Position numbers and translations under genes: made by a program. From Zobellella taiwanensis (GTDB lineage Bacteria; Pseudomonadota; Gammaproteobacteria; Enterobacterales; Aeromonadaceae), in assembly GCF_003012795.1 (NCBI RefSeq), contig NZ_PXYH01000003.1:124001-188000 (forward strand): 64,000 bases of DNA, given 5' to 3'. Every line of letters begins with the position of its first letter. Within the stretch, counting starts at the first letter, position 1. Of the stretch, positions 37,023-45,845 are shown piece by piece. The notes under the pieces are model-generated. The model ran no database searches, was not told the DNA's origin, and saw only the letters and a program-made list of their open reading frames with translations.

Positions 37023-37964
37023 ATGAAAAAAATCACCATACCGCTGGTGCTGTTGCTGCTCAGTGGCTGTGCCGCCACCTCGGATTCTCCCCAGGAAACC
37101 CTGCCCGACGCCACCGCGCCCGGCGCCGGGGTGATCAAGCCGTCCAGCGCGGCCGAAGCCCGCATGCTGATTTCCCAGTCGCAAACCTCCGGCAATCCGG
37201 ACGCCATGATCTACGCCTACAGCCAGGCGCTGGCCTTTCGCGAGTTCAACAAGGCCGATCTCTACCTTGCCATTGCCCGGCTGGAGCAGCAGCGGCGCAA
37301 CAACAGCCGGGCCGAGCAGGCCTATCGCGAGGCCCTGGCCGCCGATGGCAAGCGCCAGGACGCCAAGGAAGGGCTGGCCCTGCTGCTGGTGGACATGAAG
37401 CGCCACCAGGAGGCCGAGAGCCTGTTGCAGGAAGTGGTGGCCGCCGATCAGGCCCGGCTGGGGGCGTCCGCCGAGGGCCAGTGCCGCACCGACAATCAGT
37501 CGCCCTGGCGCAGTTACAACGGCCTTGGGCTGCTTGCCGACATTATGGAGCAGGGCAGCCGGGCCCGGGAGCATTACCAGTGCGCCCTGGCCATCCAGCC
37601 CGGGCTTGCCATGCTGCACGGCAACCTGGGTTTTTCCTATTACCTGGACGGCGAATATCCCCAGGCCGAGCGGGCCCTGACCCGGGCGGTAAACCAGGAC
37701 CCGGAATACCAGCGCGGCTGGAGCAACCTGGGCCTGCTGTATTACCGCTGGGGGCGCAAGTCCGAGGCCCTGAGCGCCCTGCGCAAGGTGATGAGCCAGG
37801 CCGAGGCGCTCAACGACCTGGGATACATCGCCATGATGGAAGGGGAATACGAAGAAGCCGCCGGCCTGTTCCAGCGCGCCATCGACGCCTCGCCCCGCTA
37901 CTATCCCAAGGCGGTGGAAAACCTCGGCCAGGCCAAAACCATGTCGGCCGTGGGCAAACGCTAA
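37023..37964 (+). CDS. tadD: TadD-like TPR lipoprotein
   Basis: A 313-aa lipoprotein (PLVLLLLSGC, Cys 16) with several tetratricopeptide repeats (AEQAYREALAADGKRQDAKE, REHYQCALAIQPGLAMLHGN, NLGLLYYRWGRKSEALSALR, AAGLFQRAIDASPRYYPKAV). TadD is the pilotin-like partner needed for secretin stability in other Tad systems. It is the last gene of the locus, separated from tadC by a repeat element. Confidence 0.88.
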   Translation: MKKITIPLVLLLLSGCAATSDSPQETLPDATAPGAGVIKPSSAAEARMLISQSQTSGNPDAMIYAYSQALAFREFNKADLYLAIARLEQQRRNNSRAEQAYREALAADGKRQDAKEGLALLLVDMKRHQEAESLLQEVVAADQARLGASAEGQCRTDNQSPWRSYNGLGLLADIMEQGSRAREHYQCALAIQPGLAMLHGNLGFSYYLDGEYPQAERALTRAVNQDPEYQRGWSNLGLLYYRWGRKSEALSALRKVMSQAEALNDLGYIAMMEGEYEEAAGLFQRAIDASPRYYPKAVENLGQAKTMSAVGKR

Positions 37965-38029
37965 CCCGACCCCAGGCCGCTTTTGGAGCGCGGACAACCC
38001 GTTTTTGGGGCGCGGGCGGCGCTGTGTGG

Positions 38030-38492
38030 GACGCGGGCGGCCCGCCCGCATGGTTTTTTTGGAGCGCGGGCGGCCCGCCCGCAGGGGGGAACGCCGGTGG
38101 TCAAGGCACAGTGCTTAATCTCGCAGGTTCCCGCTCTGCGGGAATGCAGGCGAGCCGCCTGCGCTCCGGGGATGGGTACTCGCCGTCAGGCCGCAGGGTG
38201 GCACTGTGTGGGGCGCGGGCGGCCCGCCCGCAGGGGGGAACGCCGGTGGTCAAGGCACAGTGCTTAATCTCGCGTGTTCCCGCTGCGCGGAAATGCAGGC
38301 GAGCCGCCTGCGCTCCGGGGGTGGGGGCTCGCCGTCATGCCGCAGGATGGCACTGTGTGGGGCGCGGGCGGCCCGCCCGCAAAGGAGATACGCCGGTGGT
38401 CAAGGCACTGCGCTTAATCTCGCAGGTTCCCGCTCTGCGGGAATGCAGGCGAGCCGCCTGCGCTCCGGGGATGGGTACTCGCCGTCATGCCG
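38030..38492. repeat. second hairpin-repeat array (~149-bp units)
   Basis: A lone box near 38030 is followed by three units whose GCGGGCGGCCCGCCCGC box starts near 38069, 38217 and 38367. Each unit continues with GGGGGAACGCCGGTGGTCAA, a middle hairpin (TTCCCGC-TCT-GCGGGAA in units 1 and 3, eroded in unit 2), and GCAGGCGAGCCGCCTGCGCT. The first and last hairpins are the same as in the array at 20.2-21.0 kb; the middle hairpin differs on both arms. No gene is present. Confidence 0.85.
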
Positions 38493-38511
38493 CAGGATGG
38501 CGCGCCGGCAC

Positions 38512-39777
38512 CTACTGCCCGGCGATGACCTTCATGGCACTGGTCAGCCGGCTGAGTTCGTCGGGTTTTATGATGTAGGGCGGCATCACGTAGAACAGCT
38601 TGCCGAAGGGGCGGATCCACACGCCCAGCTCCACCAGTTGCTTTTGCACCTCGGCCACCGCGAGCGGCTCTTTCATCTCGATCACGCCGATGGCGCCCAG
38701 TACCCGCACCTCCGCCACCCGGGGCAGATCCCGCGCCGGTGCCAGTTCGCGCTTGAGCTGGTCCTCGATGGCCAGGATGCGCGCTTGCCAGGGGGAGGCG
38801 AGCAGCAGCCTGAGGCTTTCCAGGGCCACGGCGCAGGCCAGGGGGTTGGCCATAAAGGTGGGGCCGTGCATCAGTACTCCGGCCGGGCCGTTGCAGATGG
38901 TGTCGGCCACCGCTTGCGTGGTGATGGTGGCGGCCATGGTCATATAGCCGCCGGTGAGCGCCTTGCCGATGCACATGATGTCCGGCCGGATGCCGGCCCA
39001 CTCGCAGGCGAACAGCTTGCCGGTGCGGCCGAAGCCGGTGGCGATTTCATCGGCGATCAGCAGCACCTCGTAACGGTCGCACAGCTCCCGCGCGCCTTTC
39101 AGATAATCCGGATGATAGAAGCGCATGCCGCCGGCGCCCTGCACCACCGGCTCCAGGATAAGCGCCGCCAGCTCCCGGTGGTGTTCGGCCAACACCGCCT
39201 CCAGCGCCTGCAGATCGGCCGGATCCAGCTCGCCGCCGAAGGGGCTCCGGGGCGTGGGCACGAAAATATGCTCCGGCAAAAAGCCCTGGTACAGGCTGTG
39301 CATGCCGCCGTTGGGGTCGCACACGCTCATGGCGCCGAAGGTGTCGCCGTGGTAGCCGTGGCTGAGCGCGGCGAAGCGGGTTTTGGGCGTGCCCCGGCCG
39401 TGCCAGTACTGGATGGCCATTTTCAGCGCCACCTCCACCGACACCGAGCCCGAGTCCGCCAGGAAGAAGCGATCCAGCCCCGCCGGCAGCACCTGGCCCA
39501 GTGCCCGGCACAGCTGGACGGCGGGATCGTGGGTAAGGCCGCCGAACATCACGTGGGACATCTTCTCCAATTGCCCGGTGGCGGCGGCGTTCAGCTCCGG
39601 CACATTATAGCCGTGCAGGCATGCCCACCAGGACGACATGCCGTCGACAAGCCGGCGGCCATCCGCCAGTTCCAGGTAAACGCCGCTGGCGCGCTCGACC
39701 CGGTAGCAGGGCAGGGGACGGGTGAGGGAGGTATAGGGGTGCCAGAGGTGGTGCAGATCGAATTCTTGGTTGGTCAT
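38512..39777 (-). CDS. bioA: adenosylmethionine-8-amino-7-oxononanoate aminotransferase
   Basis: A PLP enzyme of 421 aa that converts KAPA to DAPA using SAM as amino donor in biotin synthesis. Seen: [97 protein letters not shown], and the Schiff-base lysine in [12 protein letters not shown]. It is divergent from bioBFCD, with a BirA-like operator in the gap. Confidence 0.96.
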   Translation of the reverse strand: MTNQEFDLHHLWHPYTSLTRPLPCYRVERASGVYLELADGRRLVDGMSSWWACLHGYNVPELNAAATGQLEKMSHVMFGGLTHDPAVQLCRALGQVLPAGLDRFFLADSGSVSVEVALKMAIQYWHGRGTPKTRFAALSHGYHGDTFGAMSVCDPNGGMHSLYQGFLPEHIFVPTPRSPFGGELDPADLQALEAVLAEHHRELAALILEPVVQGAGGMRFYHPDYLKGARELCDRYEVLLIADEIATGFGRTGKLFACEWAGIRPDIMCIGKALTGGYMTMAATITTQAVADTICNGPAGVLMHGPTFMANPLACAVALESLRLLLASPWQARILAIEDQLKRELAPARDLPRVAEVRVLGAIGVIEMKEPLAVAEVQKQLVELGVWIRPFGKLFYVMPPYIIKPDELSRLTSAMKVIAGQ

Positions 39778-39788
39778 AAATTGTTCAA

Positions 39789-39821
39789 ACGTAAACTGAT
39801 GGTGATCTTGTTGGTTGACAG
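39789..39821. promoter_or_regulatory. BirA-like biotin operator between bioA and bioB
   Basis: ACGTAAACT-N15-GGTTGACAG compares with the BirA consensus TTGTAAACC-N15/16-GGTTTACAA at 6 of 9 and 7 of 9 positions, with correct spacing. It sits in the divergent bioA/bioB gap, where BirA-biotin repression of both directions is known in enterobacteria. No birA gene is in the window. Confidence 0.6.
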
Positions 39822-39885
39822 GCTAGCATCCGTCCTTACACTAGCCAAGCAAAACCCCGCTTGAATTTAAGGACATAGGGTGACC

Positions 39886-40917
39886 ATGAGCCGCCAGAAC
39901 TGGACCCGCGAGCAGGTGCTCGCGCTGTTTGAACGCCCCTTTTTCGATCTGCTGTTTGAAGCCCAGCAGGTGCACCGGGCCCACTTCGACGCCAACGAGG
40001 TGCAGGTGAGCACCCTGCTCTCCATCAAGACCGGCGCCTGCCCGGAAGACTGCAAGTACTGCCCCCAGAGCGCCCGTTACCACACCGGGCTGGAAACCGA
40101 GCGGCTGATGGAAGTGGAAAAGGTGCTGGAGCGGGCGCGGGAGGCCAAGGCCAACGGCTCCAGCCGCTTTTGCATGGGCGCCGCCTGGCGCAACCCCAGG
40201 GAACGGGACATGCCCTACCTGCTGAAGATGGTGCAGGAGGTGAAGTCGCTGGGGATGGAAACCTGCATGACCTTAGGGATGCTGGATGCCTCCCAGGCCG
40301 ACCGCCTGGCCGAGGCGGGGCTGGATTACTACAACCACAACCTGGACACCAGCCCGGAATTTTACGGCGACATCATCACCACCCGCACCTACGCCGACCG
40401 GCTCAACACCCTGGAAAACGTGCGCGGCGCCGGCATGAAGGTGTGCTCCGGCGGCATCGTCGGCCTGGGTGAAAGCCCGGAAGACCGCGCCGGCTTGCTG
40501 CTGGCCCTGGCCAACCTGCCGCGCCAGCCCGAGAGCGTGCCCATCAACATGCTGGTAAAGGTGAAGGGCACCCCGCTCGAAAACCAGGAAGACCTGGACG
40601 ACTTCGACTTTATCCGCACCATCGCCGTGGCTCGCATCCTGATGCCCCAAAGCCATGTGCGCCTGTCCGCCGGGCGGGAAAAGATGAACGATCAGATGCA
40701 GGCCCTGTGCTTTATGGCCGGCGCCAACTCCATCTTCTACGGCTGCAAGCTGCTCACCACCCCCAACCCGGACGAAAACAGCGACATGCAGCTGTTCAAA
40801 CGCCTGGGGCTGCGCCCGAGCGGTGTGAGCCAGAAACCGGACGAAATGACCGAAATCGAACTGCACGAGCAACTGGCCGCCCAGAACGCGCCCAAGCCGC
40901 TGTATTACGAAGCGTAA
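39886..40917 (+). CDS. bioB: biotin synthase
   Basis: A radical-SAM enzyme of 343 aa that inserts sulfur into dethiobiotin. The radical-SAM cluster motif is [13 protein letters not shown] (Cys 52, 56, 59; E. coli 53, 57, 60). Also seen are [20 protein letters not shown] and [13 protein letters not shown]. An in-frame GTG lies 6 bp upstream; the ATG at 39886 is preferred for matching the E. coli start. Confidence 0.96.
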   Translation: MSRQNWTREQVLALFERPFFDLLFEAQQVHRAHFDANEVQVSTLLSIKTGACPEDCKYCPQSARYHTGLETERLMEVEKVLERAREAKANGSSRFCMGAAWRNPRERDMPYLLKMVQEVKSLGMETCMTLGMLDASQADRLAEAGLDYYNHNLDTSPEFYGDIITTRTYADRLNTLENVRGAGMKVCSGGIVGLGESPEDRAGLLLALANLPRQPESVPINMLVKVKGTPLENQEDLDDFDFIRTIAVARILMPQSHVRLSAGREKMNDQMQALCFMAGANSIFYGCKLLTTPNPDENSDMQLFKRLGLRPSGVSQKPDEMTEIELHEQLAAQNAPKPLYYEA

Positions 40918-40930
40918 AACGCAGCTCAGG

Positions 40931-41014
40931 AAAAGGGGTCGGAGTCAATTTTTTAATTGCACCTGGAAAATTGACTCCGACCCCTTTTTCAAAAATTGAC
41001 TCCGACCCCTTTTT
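40931..41014. repeat. three GGGGTCGGAGTCAATTTT elements, one inverted to the other two
   Basis: Copies lie at 40931-40952 (plus), 40967-40988 (minus) and 40992-41014 (minus). The first two form a large potential hairpin, which would sit in the bioB-bioF mRNA gap and might stabilise or attenuate it. The arrangement resembles REP/BIME pairs. Confidence 0.75.
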
Positions 41015-41029
41015 ATTTAGGAGAGCCGC

Positions 41030-42166
41030 ATGCCCTTTCACTTAAGCCTGGCCGGGCGCGAAGCGGCGGGGCTGAAACGCAGCCTGCCCCTTATCGACAA
41101 GGTGGCGGGCCGGCGGCTGTGGTCCGCCGGCCAGAGCTACCTCAACTTTGCCGGCAACGACTACCTGGGCTTAAGCCAGGCGCCCGAGCTACGCCTGGCC
41201 GCCGACCGGGCGGCGTTGGAGTTTGGCGCAGGCGCCGTGGCCTCGCCGCTGGTGGTGGGGTACCAGGCCGTGCACCGGGAGCTGGAAGCGGAGCTGTGCG
41301 ACTGGCTGGGGCTGGAGGCGGTGCTGCTGTTTGGCTCCGGTTTTTGTGCCAACCAGGCGGTGATCAAAGCCCTGCTCGGCAAGGAGCACCTGCTGTGGCA
41401 GGACCGGCTCAACCACGCTTCCCTGCAGGAGGCGGGCCTGCTCAGCCCGGCGCGCATGGTGCGTTTTGCCCACAACGACATGGCCGCGCTGGAAGCCAGG
41501 CTCAAGCCCAACTCGGGCCTGATTGTCTCGGAAGGGATATTTAGCATGGACGGCGATCTGGGCGACTGGCCGGGGCTTTTACGCCTGGCCGGGCAGAGTG
41601 GCAACTGGCTGATGATAGACGACGCCCACGGCCTGGGCGTGCTCGGCCGGGAGGGCCGGGGCACCCTGGATGAGCTGGGCGTGGCACCGGAACAGGTGCA
41701 GATCTTTATGGGCACCTTCGGCAAGGCGCTGGGGGTGGGCGGGGCCTTTGTGGGCGGCAGCCGCGAACTGGTGGACTACCTGCTCAATGTTGGCCGCGGC
41801 TATGTGTACAGCACCCACCTGCCGCCGCCCCAGGCCGCCGCCGTGCTGGCCGCCGTGCGCCTGGCGCGCCGGGCCGACGACCGGCGCATGCACCTGAACC
41901 AGCTGGTGCAACAGTTCCGCGCCGGTGTGCAATCCTTGCCGTTCGAGCTGCTGCCCTCCGCCACCGCCATCCAGCCCCTGGTGATCGGCGATGAGGCCCG
42001 CACCCTGGCCCTGTCGGCGCGGCTTAAGGAACGCGGCATCTGGGTGGGCGCTATCCGTCCGCCCACCGTGCCCAAAGGCTCGGCCCGGCTGCGCATTACC
42101 CTGAGCGCGGCCCACACCCGGGCCGACGTACAACAACTTATCGAGGCGTTGCACCGCGTACTGTAA
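41030..42166 (+). CDS. bioF: 8-amino-7-oxononanoate synthase
   Basis: A PLP alpha-oxoamine synthase of 378 aa joining pimeloyl-ACP and alanine. Motifs: YLNFAGNDYLGLSQAPELRL, LLFGSGFCANQAVIKALLGK, MIDDAHGLGVLGREGRG, the PLP lysine in MGTFGKALGVGGAFVGG, and VYSTHLPPPQAAAVLAA. TTAGGAGAG precedes the ATG. Confidence 0.95.
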   Translation: MPFHLSLAGREAAGLKRSLPLIDKVAGRRLWSAGQSYLNFAGNDYLGLSQAPELRLAADRAALEFGAGAVASPLVVGYQAVHRELEAELCDWLGLEAVLLFGSGFCANQAVIKALLGKEHLLWQDRLNHASLQEAGLLSPARMVRFAHNDMAALEARLKPNSGLIVSEGIFSMDGDLGDWPGLLRLAGQSGNWLMIDDAHGLGVLGREGRGTLDELGVAPEQVQIFMGTFGKALGVGGAFVGGSRELVDYLLNVGRGYVYSTHLPPPQAAAVLAAVRLARRADDRRMHLNQLVQQFRAGVQSLPFELLPSATAIQPLVIGDEARTLALSARLKERGIWVGAIRPPTVPKGSARLRITLSAAHTRADVQQLIEALHRVL

Positions 42167-42206
42167 GCCCGGCTTCAGCCGGGCCAGCCGGCGATACCTC
42201 TTACCG

Positions 42207-42230
42207 CTGACAGCTTATGGTTGACAGCTG
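42207..42230. repeat. short intergenic repeat before bioC
   Basis: CTGACAGCTTATGGTTGACA.. resembles the element at 26301-26322. It lies in the bioF-bioC gap. Confidence 0.4.
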
Positions 42231-42246
42231 ATATCCGGAGAACACC

Positions 42247-43002
42247 ATGCAACAGGTCGACAAACTCAAGGTGGCCGAGGCGTTTGGCCGGGCCGCCCGT
42301 AGCTATGAACGCCACAACGGCCTGCAGCGCCAAAGCGGCGAGGCATTGCTCCCGTGGCTGCCGGCCCGCGCCGGTGTGGGGCTGGATCTGGGCTGCGGCA
42401 GCGGCTGGTTTGTACCGGAGCTGGCACGCCGGGCCGAGCGCCTGCTGGCGCTGGATCTGTCGCCGGCCATGCTGCAACAGGCCTGCACCAAGGGCGCGGT
42501 GGAGCCCATCTGCGCCGACATGGACCGGCCGCCGCTGCCCGGGCACAGCCTGGACTTTATCTTCGCCAACCTCTGCCTGCAGTGGAGCGCCGACCCCGCC
42601 GCCTGGCTTGCCCAGTGGAGCGACCGGCTCAGACCCGGCGGCGTTATGGTGTTTTCCACCCTGCTGGCGGGCAGCCTGCACGAGCTGGAAGCCGCCTGGC
42701 GCCAGGTGGACCAGCATGCCCATATCAACCGGTTTATCGAGCCTGAGCCGCTGGCGGCCCACCTGGCCGCCACCGGCCGGCGCTGGCGGCTGGAGCAGGC
42801 CGACATCCGCCTGGCCTATCCCGAACTGAAGGGACTGCTGCTGGATCTGAAAGGCATCGGCGCCAACCGCATCAACGACAACCGCCGCCCGGGCCTGCTT
42901 GGCCGCGCGGCCTGGCAACGGCTCAATCTGACCTATCCTAAAAATCAACATGGCGACTGTGTGGCCAGCTACCGCCTGGCCTATGGAGTGATATATGGCT
43001 AA
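42247..43002 (+). CDS. bioC: malonyl-ACP O-methyltransferase
   Basis: A SAM-dependent methyltransferase of 251 aa that methylates malonyl-ACP to start pimelate synthesis. Rossmann motif GVGLDLGCGSGWFVPEL, then LLALDLSPAMLQQA, DFIFANLCLQWSADPAAWLA, and the C-terminal RNG-like segment LKGIGANRINDNR typical of BioC. It overlaps bioD by 8 bp. The esterase partner (BioH or equivalent) is not in the window. Confidence 0.93.
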   Translation: MQQVDKLKVAEAFGRAARSYERHNGLQRQSGEALLPWLPARAGVGLDLGCGSGWFVPELARRAERLLALDLSPAMLQQACTKGAVEPICADMDRPPLPGHSLDFIFANLCLQWSADPAAWLAQWSDRLRPGGVMVFSTLLAGSLHELEAAWRQVDQHAHINRFIEPEPLAAHLAATGRRWRLEQADIRLAYPELKGLLLDLKGIGANRINDNRRPGLLGRAAWQRLNLTYPKNQHGDCVASYRLAYGVIYG

Positions 43003-43675
43003 GACCTTTTTTGTTACCGGCACCGACACCGAAGTGGGCAAGACGTTCGTGACCCGAGCCCTGATGCGGGCCGCCCGGGAAGCGGGCAAGAAAGTCCTGG
43101 GTTACAAGCCGGTGGCTTCGGGCTGCGAGCTGGTGGAGGGCGAGCTGAAAAACAGCGATGCCCTGACCCTGCGGGCCGAATCCTCCCTGCTCCTGCCCTA
43201 TGCCATGCACAACCCCTATGCCTTCGCCCCGGCCATCGCCCCCCATATTGCCGCGCGGGAGGCCAACGAGCCCATCTCCATTGCGCGCATTGGCGAGGGC
43301 CTGGCCCGGCTCAAGGAAACTGCCGCCGACTGGATTTTCGCCGAAGGCGCGGGGGGCTGGCGCCTGCCCCTGGACGAGCGGCACTTTTTGTCGGACTGGG
43401 CGAAGAAGGAGCACCTGCCGGTGATCCTGGTGGTGGGCGCCCGGCTGGGCTGCATCAACCACGCCCTGCTCACTCTGGAGGCCATCCGTCACGACGGCCT
43501 GGTGGTGGCCGGCTGGGTGCTGAACCGGGTGGATCCGCAAATGAGCCACTATAAGGACAACGCCGAGACCCTGAAGGCGATGATCTCGGCCCCCCTGCTG
43601 GGCGAACTGCCCTGGCTGCCCGACGACGGCGGCACGGCGGCGGGATTTATTGATCTTGCACCTTTGCTCAAATAA
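42995..43675 (+). CDS. bioD: dethiobiotin synthetase
   Basis: An ATP-dependent carboxylase of 226 aa that closes the ureido ring of dethiobiotin. P-loop TGTDTEVGKTFVTRAL, YKPVASGCE, EGAGGWRLPLDE and VVVGARLGCINHALLTLEAI are all standard. It is the last gene of bioBFCD. Confidence 0.96.
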   Translation: MAKTFFVTGTDTEVGKTFVTRALMRAAREAGKKVLGYKPVASGCELVEGELKNSDALTLRAESSLLLPYAMHNPYAFAPAIAPHIAAREANEPISIARIGEGLARLKETAADWIFAEGAGGWRLPLDERHFLSDWAKKEHLPVILVVGARLGCINHALLTLEAIRHDGLVVAGWVLNRVDPQMSHYKDNAETLKAMISAPLLGELPWLPDDGGTAAGFIDLAPLLK

Positions 43676-43751
43676 TTCATGATGTGCGTCTTGAAATTCA
43701 TCGCTGCGGACATATTATGTCTGCAGACAACCCCCAAGTAAGGAAAAGGTT

Positions 43752-44627
43752 ATGAAACGCATTCTGCTGTTTATTGCCACCAACCTGGCCGTGGTATTGG
43801 TGCTGGGCGTGGTGCTCAACATAGTATTCTCGGTGCTGGGTGTAGACCGTGGCAGTGTGGGCGGACTGCTGGTGTTCTCCGCCGTGTTCGGTTTTGGTGG
43901 CGCCACCATTTCCCTGTTTATGTCCAAGTGGATGGCCAAGCGCGCCTACAACGTGCAGGTGATCGACCAGCCCCGCAACGAAGTGGAGCACTGGCTGATG
44001 ACCACGGTGGCCCGCCAGGCCCAGCAGGCCGGTATCGGTATGCCGGAAGTGGGCATTTACGACGCGCCCGACATGAATGCCTTCGCCACCGGCGCCAGCC
44101 GCAACAACTCGCTGGTGGCCGTGTCCACCGGCCTGATGTACGGCATGAGCCGCGACGAAGCCGAGGCCGTGCTGGCCCACGAGGTAAGCCACGTGGCCAA
44201 CGGCGACATGGTGACCCTGACCCTGATCCAGGGCGTGGTGAACACCTTCGTTATCTTTTTTGCCCGCATTGTGGCCAACCTGATCAGCAGTTTCCTGAGC
44301 CGTGGCGAGCAGGAAGAAGGCGGCGGCCTGGGCGGTATTGCCTACTTTGCGGTGGTGATGGTACTGGAGCTGGTGTTCGGCATACTGGCGTCCATCATCG
44401 TCATGTGGTTCAGCCGCCAGCGCGAATACCGCGCCGACGAAGGCTCCGCCCGCCTGGTCGGCAAGGACAAGATGATCGCCGCCCTCGAGCGCCTGCGCCG
44501 TGGCCCCGAATCCCAGCTGGAAGGCTCGCTGGCCGCCTTCGGCATCAACGGCAAGCGCCACAGCGAGCTGTTTATGAGCCACCCGCCCCTTGAAAAGCGC
44601 ATCCAGAGCCTGCGCGAATTGCGTTAA
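43752..44627 (+). CDS. htpX: membrane zinc protease HtpX
   Basis: An inner-membrane metalloprotease of 291 aa for quality control of membrane proteins. Two N-terminal helices ([20 protein letters not shown] and [20 protein letters not shown]) precede the zinc site [20 protein letters not shown]. The third ligand region is [14 protein letters not shown], and the C-terminus [13 protein letters not shown] is usual. AAGGAAAAGG precedes the ATG; a strong terminator follows. Confidence 0.96.
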   Translation: MKRILLFIATNLAVVLVLGVVLNIVFSVLGVDRGSVGGLLVFSAVFGFGGATISLFMSKWMAKRAYNVQVIDQPRNEVEHWLMTTVARQAQQAGIGMPEVGIYDAPDMNAFATGASRNNSLVAVSTGLMYGMSRDEAEAVLAHEVSHVANGDMVTLTLIQGVVNTFVIFFARIVANLISSFLSRGEQEEGGGLGGIAYFAVVMVLELVFGILASIIVMWFSRQREYRADEGSARLVGKDKMIAALERLRRGPESQLEGSLAAFGINGKRHSELFMSHPPLEKRIQSLRELR

Positions 44628-44654
44628 TCCCCTTTGTAGTTTGGTCTCTATTTC

Positions 44655-44680
44655 GCCCCGGCATTGCCGGGGCTTTTTTT
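44655..44680 (+). terminator. terminator after htpX
   Basis: GCCCCGGC-AT-TGCCGGGGC followed by seven T, 27 bp after the stop. Confidence 0.9.
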
Positions 44681-44722
44681 ATGTCCGAAGCGGTGGTGAG
44701 AAGGACGCGAGAGAATAACCCT

Positions 44723-44745
44723 GGGGCGCGGGCGGCCCGCCCGCC
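44723..44745. repeat. solitary hairpin box of the array family
   Basis: GGGGCGCGGGCGGCCCGCCC.. is the first hairpin of the two tandem arrays, here as a single copy between htpX and the CRISPR regulator gene. Confidence 0.7.
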
Positions 44746-44815
44746 TTTTTACGCGACGCAACGCTGTGCCCCTGCCAATTCAATAATGAAACGGATTTCT
44801 CCGGGGTCGCTTATT

Positions 44816-44831
44816 TTTGATAGGGATCAAA
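44816..44831. promoter_or_regulatory. FNR-like perfect inverted repeat before the WYL regulator
   Basis: TTTGAT-AGGG-ATCAAA contains the full FNR core TTGAT-N4-ATCAA and lies 83 bp before the chosen start of the WYL gene. It could be an FNR/ANR box making the CRISPR regulator oxygen-responsive, or an autoregulatory operator of the WYL protein, since BrxR/CapW-type proteins bind palindromes upstream of their own genes. No ideal -10 stands at class II distance; GATATT at 44860-44865 is the nearest candidate. Confidence 0.5.
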
Positions 44832-44914
44832 GGCCGGCCACCCAGCCCAGTTAGTGATTGATATTGAATTCGGGTTATGGCTTTAATGACAAAAAACAAA
44901 AAAGCACGGACGCC

Positions 44915-45751
44915 ATGATAAAAACCGAACCCCAACGCCGTTACTGGCTGATGGAGCTGATCGCCTACTGGGAAGGGCGGCTTACCGCCAACCATTTGCA
45001 GCAGTTCTTTGGCCTGAGCCGGCAGCAGGCCAGCAAGGACATCAACCAGTATCTGCAGGATAATCCCGGGCAGTTTTATTACTGTTCCTCACGCAAAGGG
45101 CATTTGCCCAGCCCTGCCTTCAAACCCGGTTTTATTTCCGGCGACGTAACCGAATACCTCAACTGGATGAGTGGCCAGCGCGCCCATACCATGCCTGTTG
45201 AGCCCGGCTATCGGCTGGAGCACGCCATTCTGGCGCCGCCACCGCGCAACGTCAGCCCCAGGGTAATACGGCCACTGGTGCATGCCCTGCGCCATCACTA
45301 CCGGCTGGAGGTGGACTACGGCGCCGTCAGCAAGCCGGACCGGGATGGCCGCATCATAGTGCCGATCCGCTTCGTTAACACCGGCCGGCGCTGGCACCTG
45401 CGCGCCTGGTGCGAAAAGGCCCGGGGCTACCGGGATTTTGTGCTGAGCCGCTTTCACGGCGAGCCGACGCCGGAAGGCCCACAACGCTCGCCCCTGCCCG
45501 ACGACTCCGCCTGGAGCACCACACTTACCCTGATACTCAAACCCGATCCCCGCCTCAGCCCCGAGCAGCAAGCCGCCCTGGCCTACGACTACGACATGAC
45601 AAACGGCGAACTGCACCTGCCCACCCGCGCCGCCCTGGCCCAGTACCTGCTCAACGAAATGCAGGTGAGCGTGAAAATGCTCGACGGCAACCCCGCCGCC
45701 CAGCAACTGATCCTGGCCAACCACGACGAGGTTAAGCCGTGGCTGTTCTGA
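44915..45751 (+). CDS. WYL-domain transcriptional regulator (BrxR/CapW-like) next to cas3
   Basis: A 278-aa regulator. The ATG at 44915 starts MIKTEPQRRYWLMELIAYWE; a TTG 57 bp earlier keeps the frame but adds an unlikely N-terminus. A winged helix covers about 10-65 (LTANHLQQFFGLSRQQASKD). The WYL domain covers about 118-185 (LEVDYGAVSKPDRDGRIIVP, WHLRAWCEKARGYRDFVLSR), with His in place of the name-giving Tyr. A WCX-like C-terminus follows. The order wHTH-WYL-WCX and the size match BrxR/CapW-type repressors of defence loci. It lies 94 bp before cas3, same strand, so it probably controls the cas operon. The ligand is unknown. Confidence 0.8.
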   Translation: MIKTEPQRRYWLMELIAYWEGRLTANHLQQFFGLSRQQASKDINQYLQDNPGQFYYCSSRKGHLPSPAFKPGFISGDVTEYLNWMSGQRAHTMPVEPGYRLEHAILAPPPRNVSPRVIRPLVHALRHHYRLEVDYGAVSKPDRDGRIIVPIRFVNTGRRWHLRAWCEKARGYRDFVLSRFHGEPTPEGPQRSPLPDDSAWSTTLTLILKPDPRLSPEQQAALAYDYDMTNGELHLPTRAALAQYLLNEMQVSVKMLDGNPAAQQLILANHDEVKPWLF

Positions 45752-45845
45752 CCTGTAAACCCAGGCGACATGTGTTTTTGCACAGCATTGGCGGGGGAGG
45801 GGATGTGGGCAAGAGTAGAGGCAGAACAAGAAAAAGGAGCAAGGG

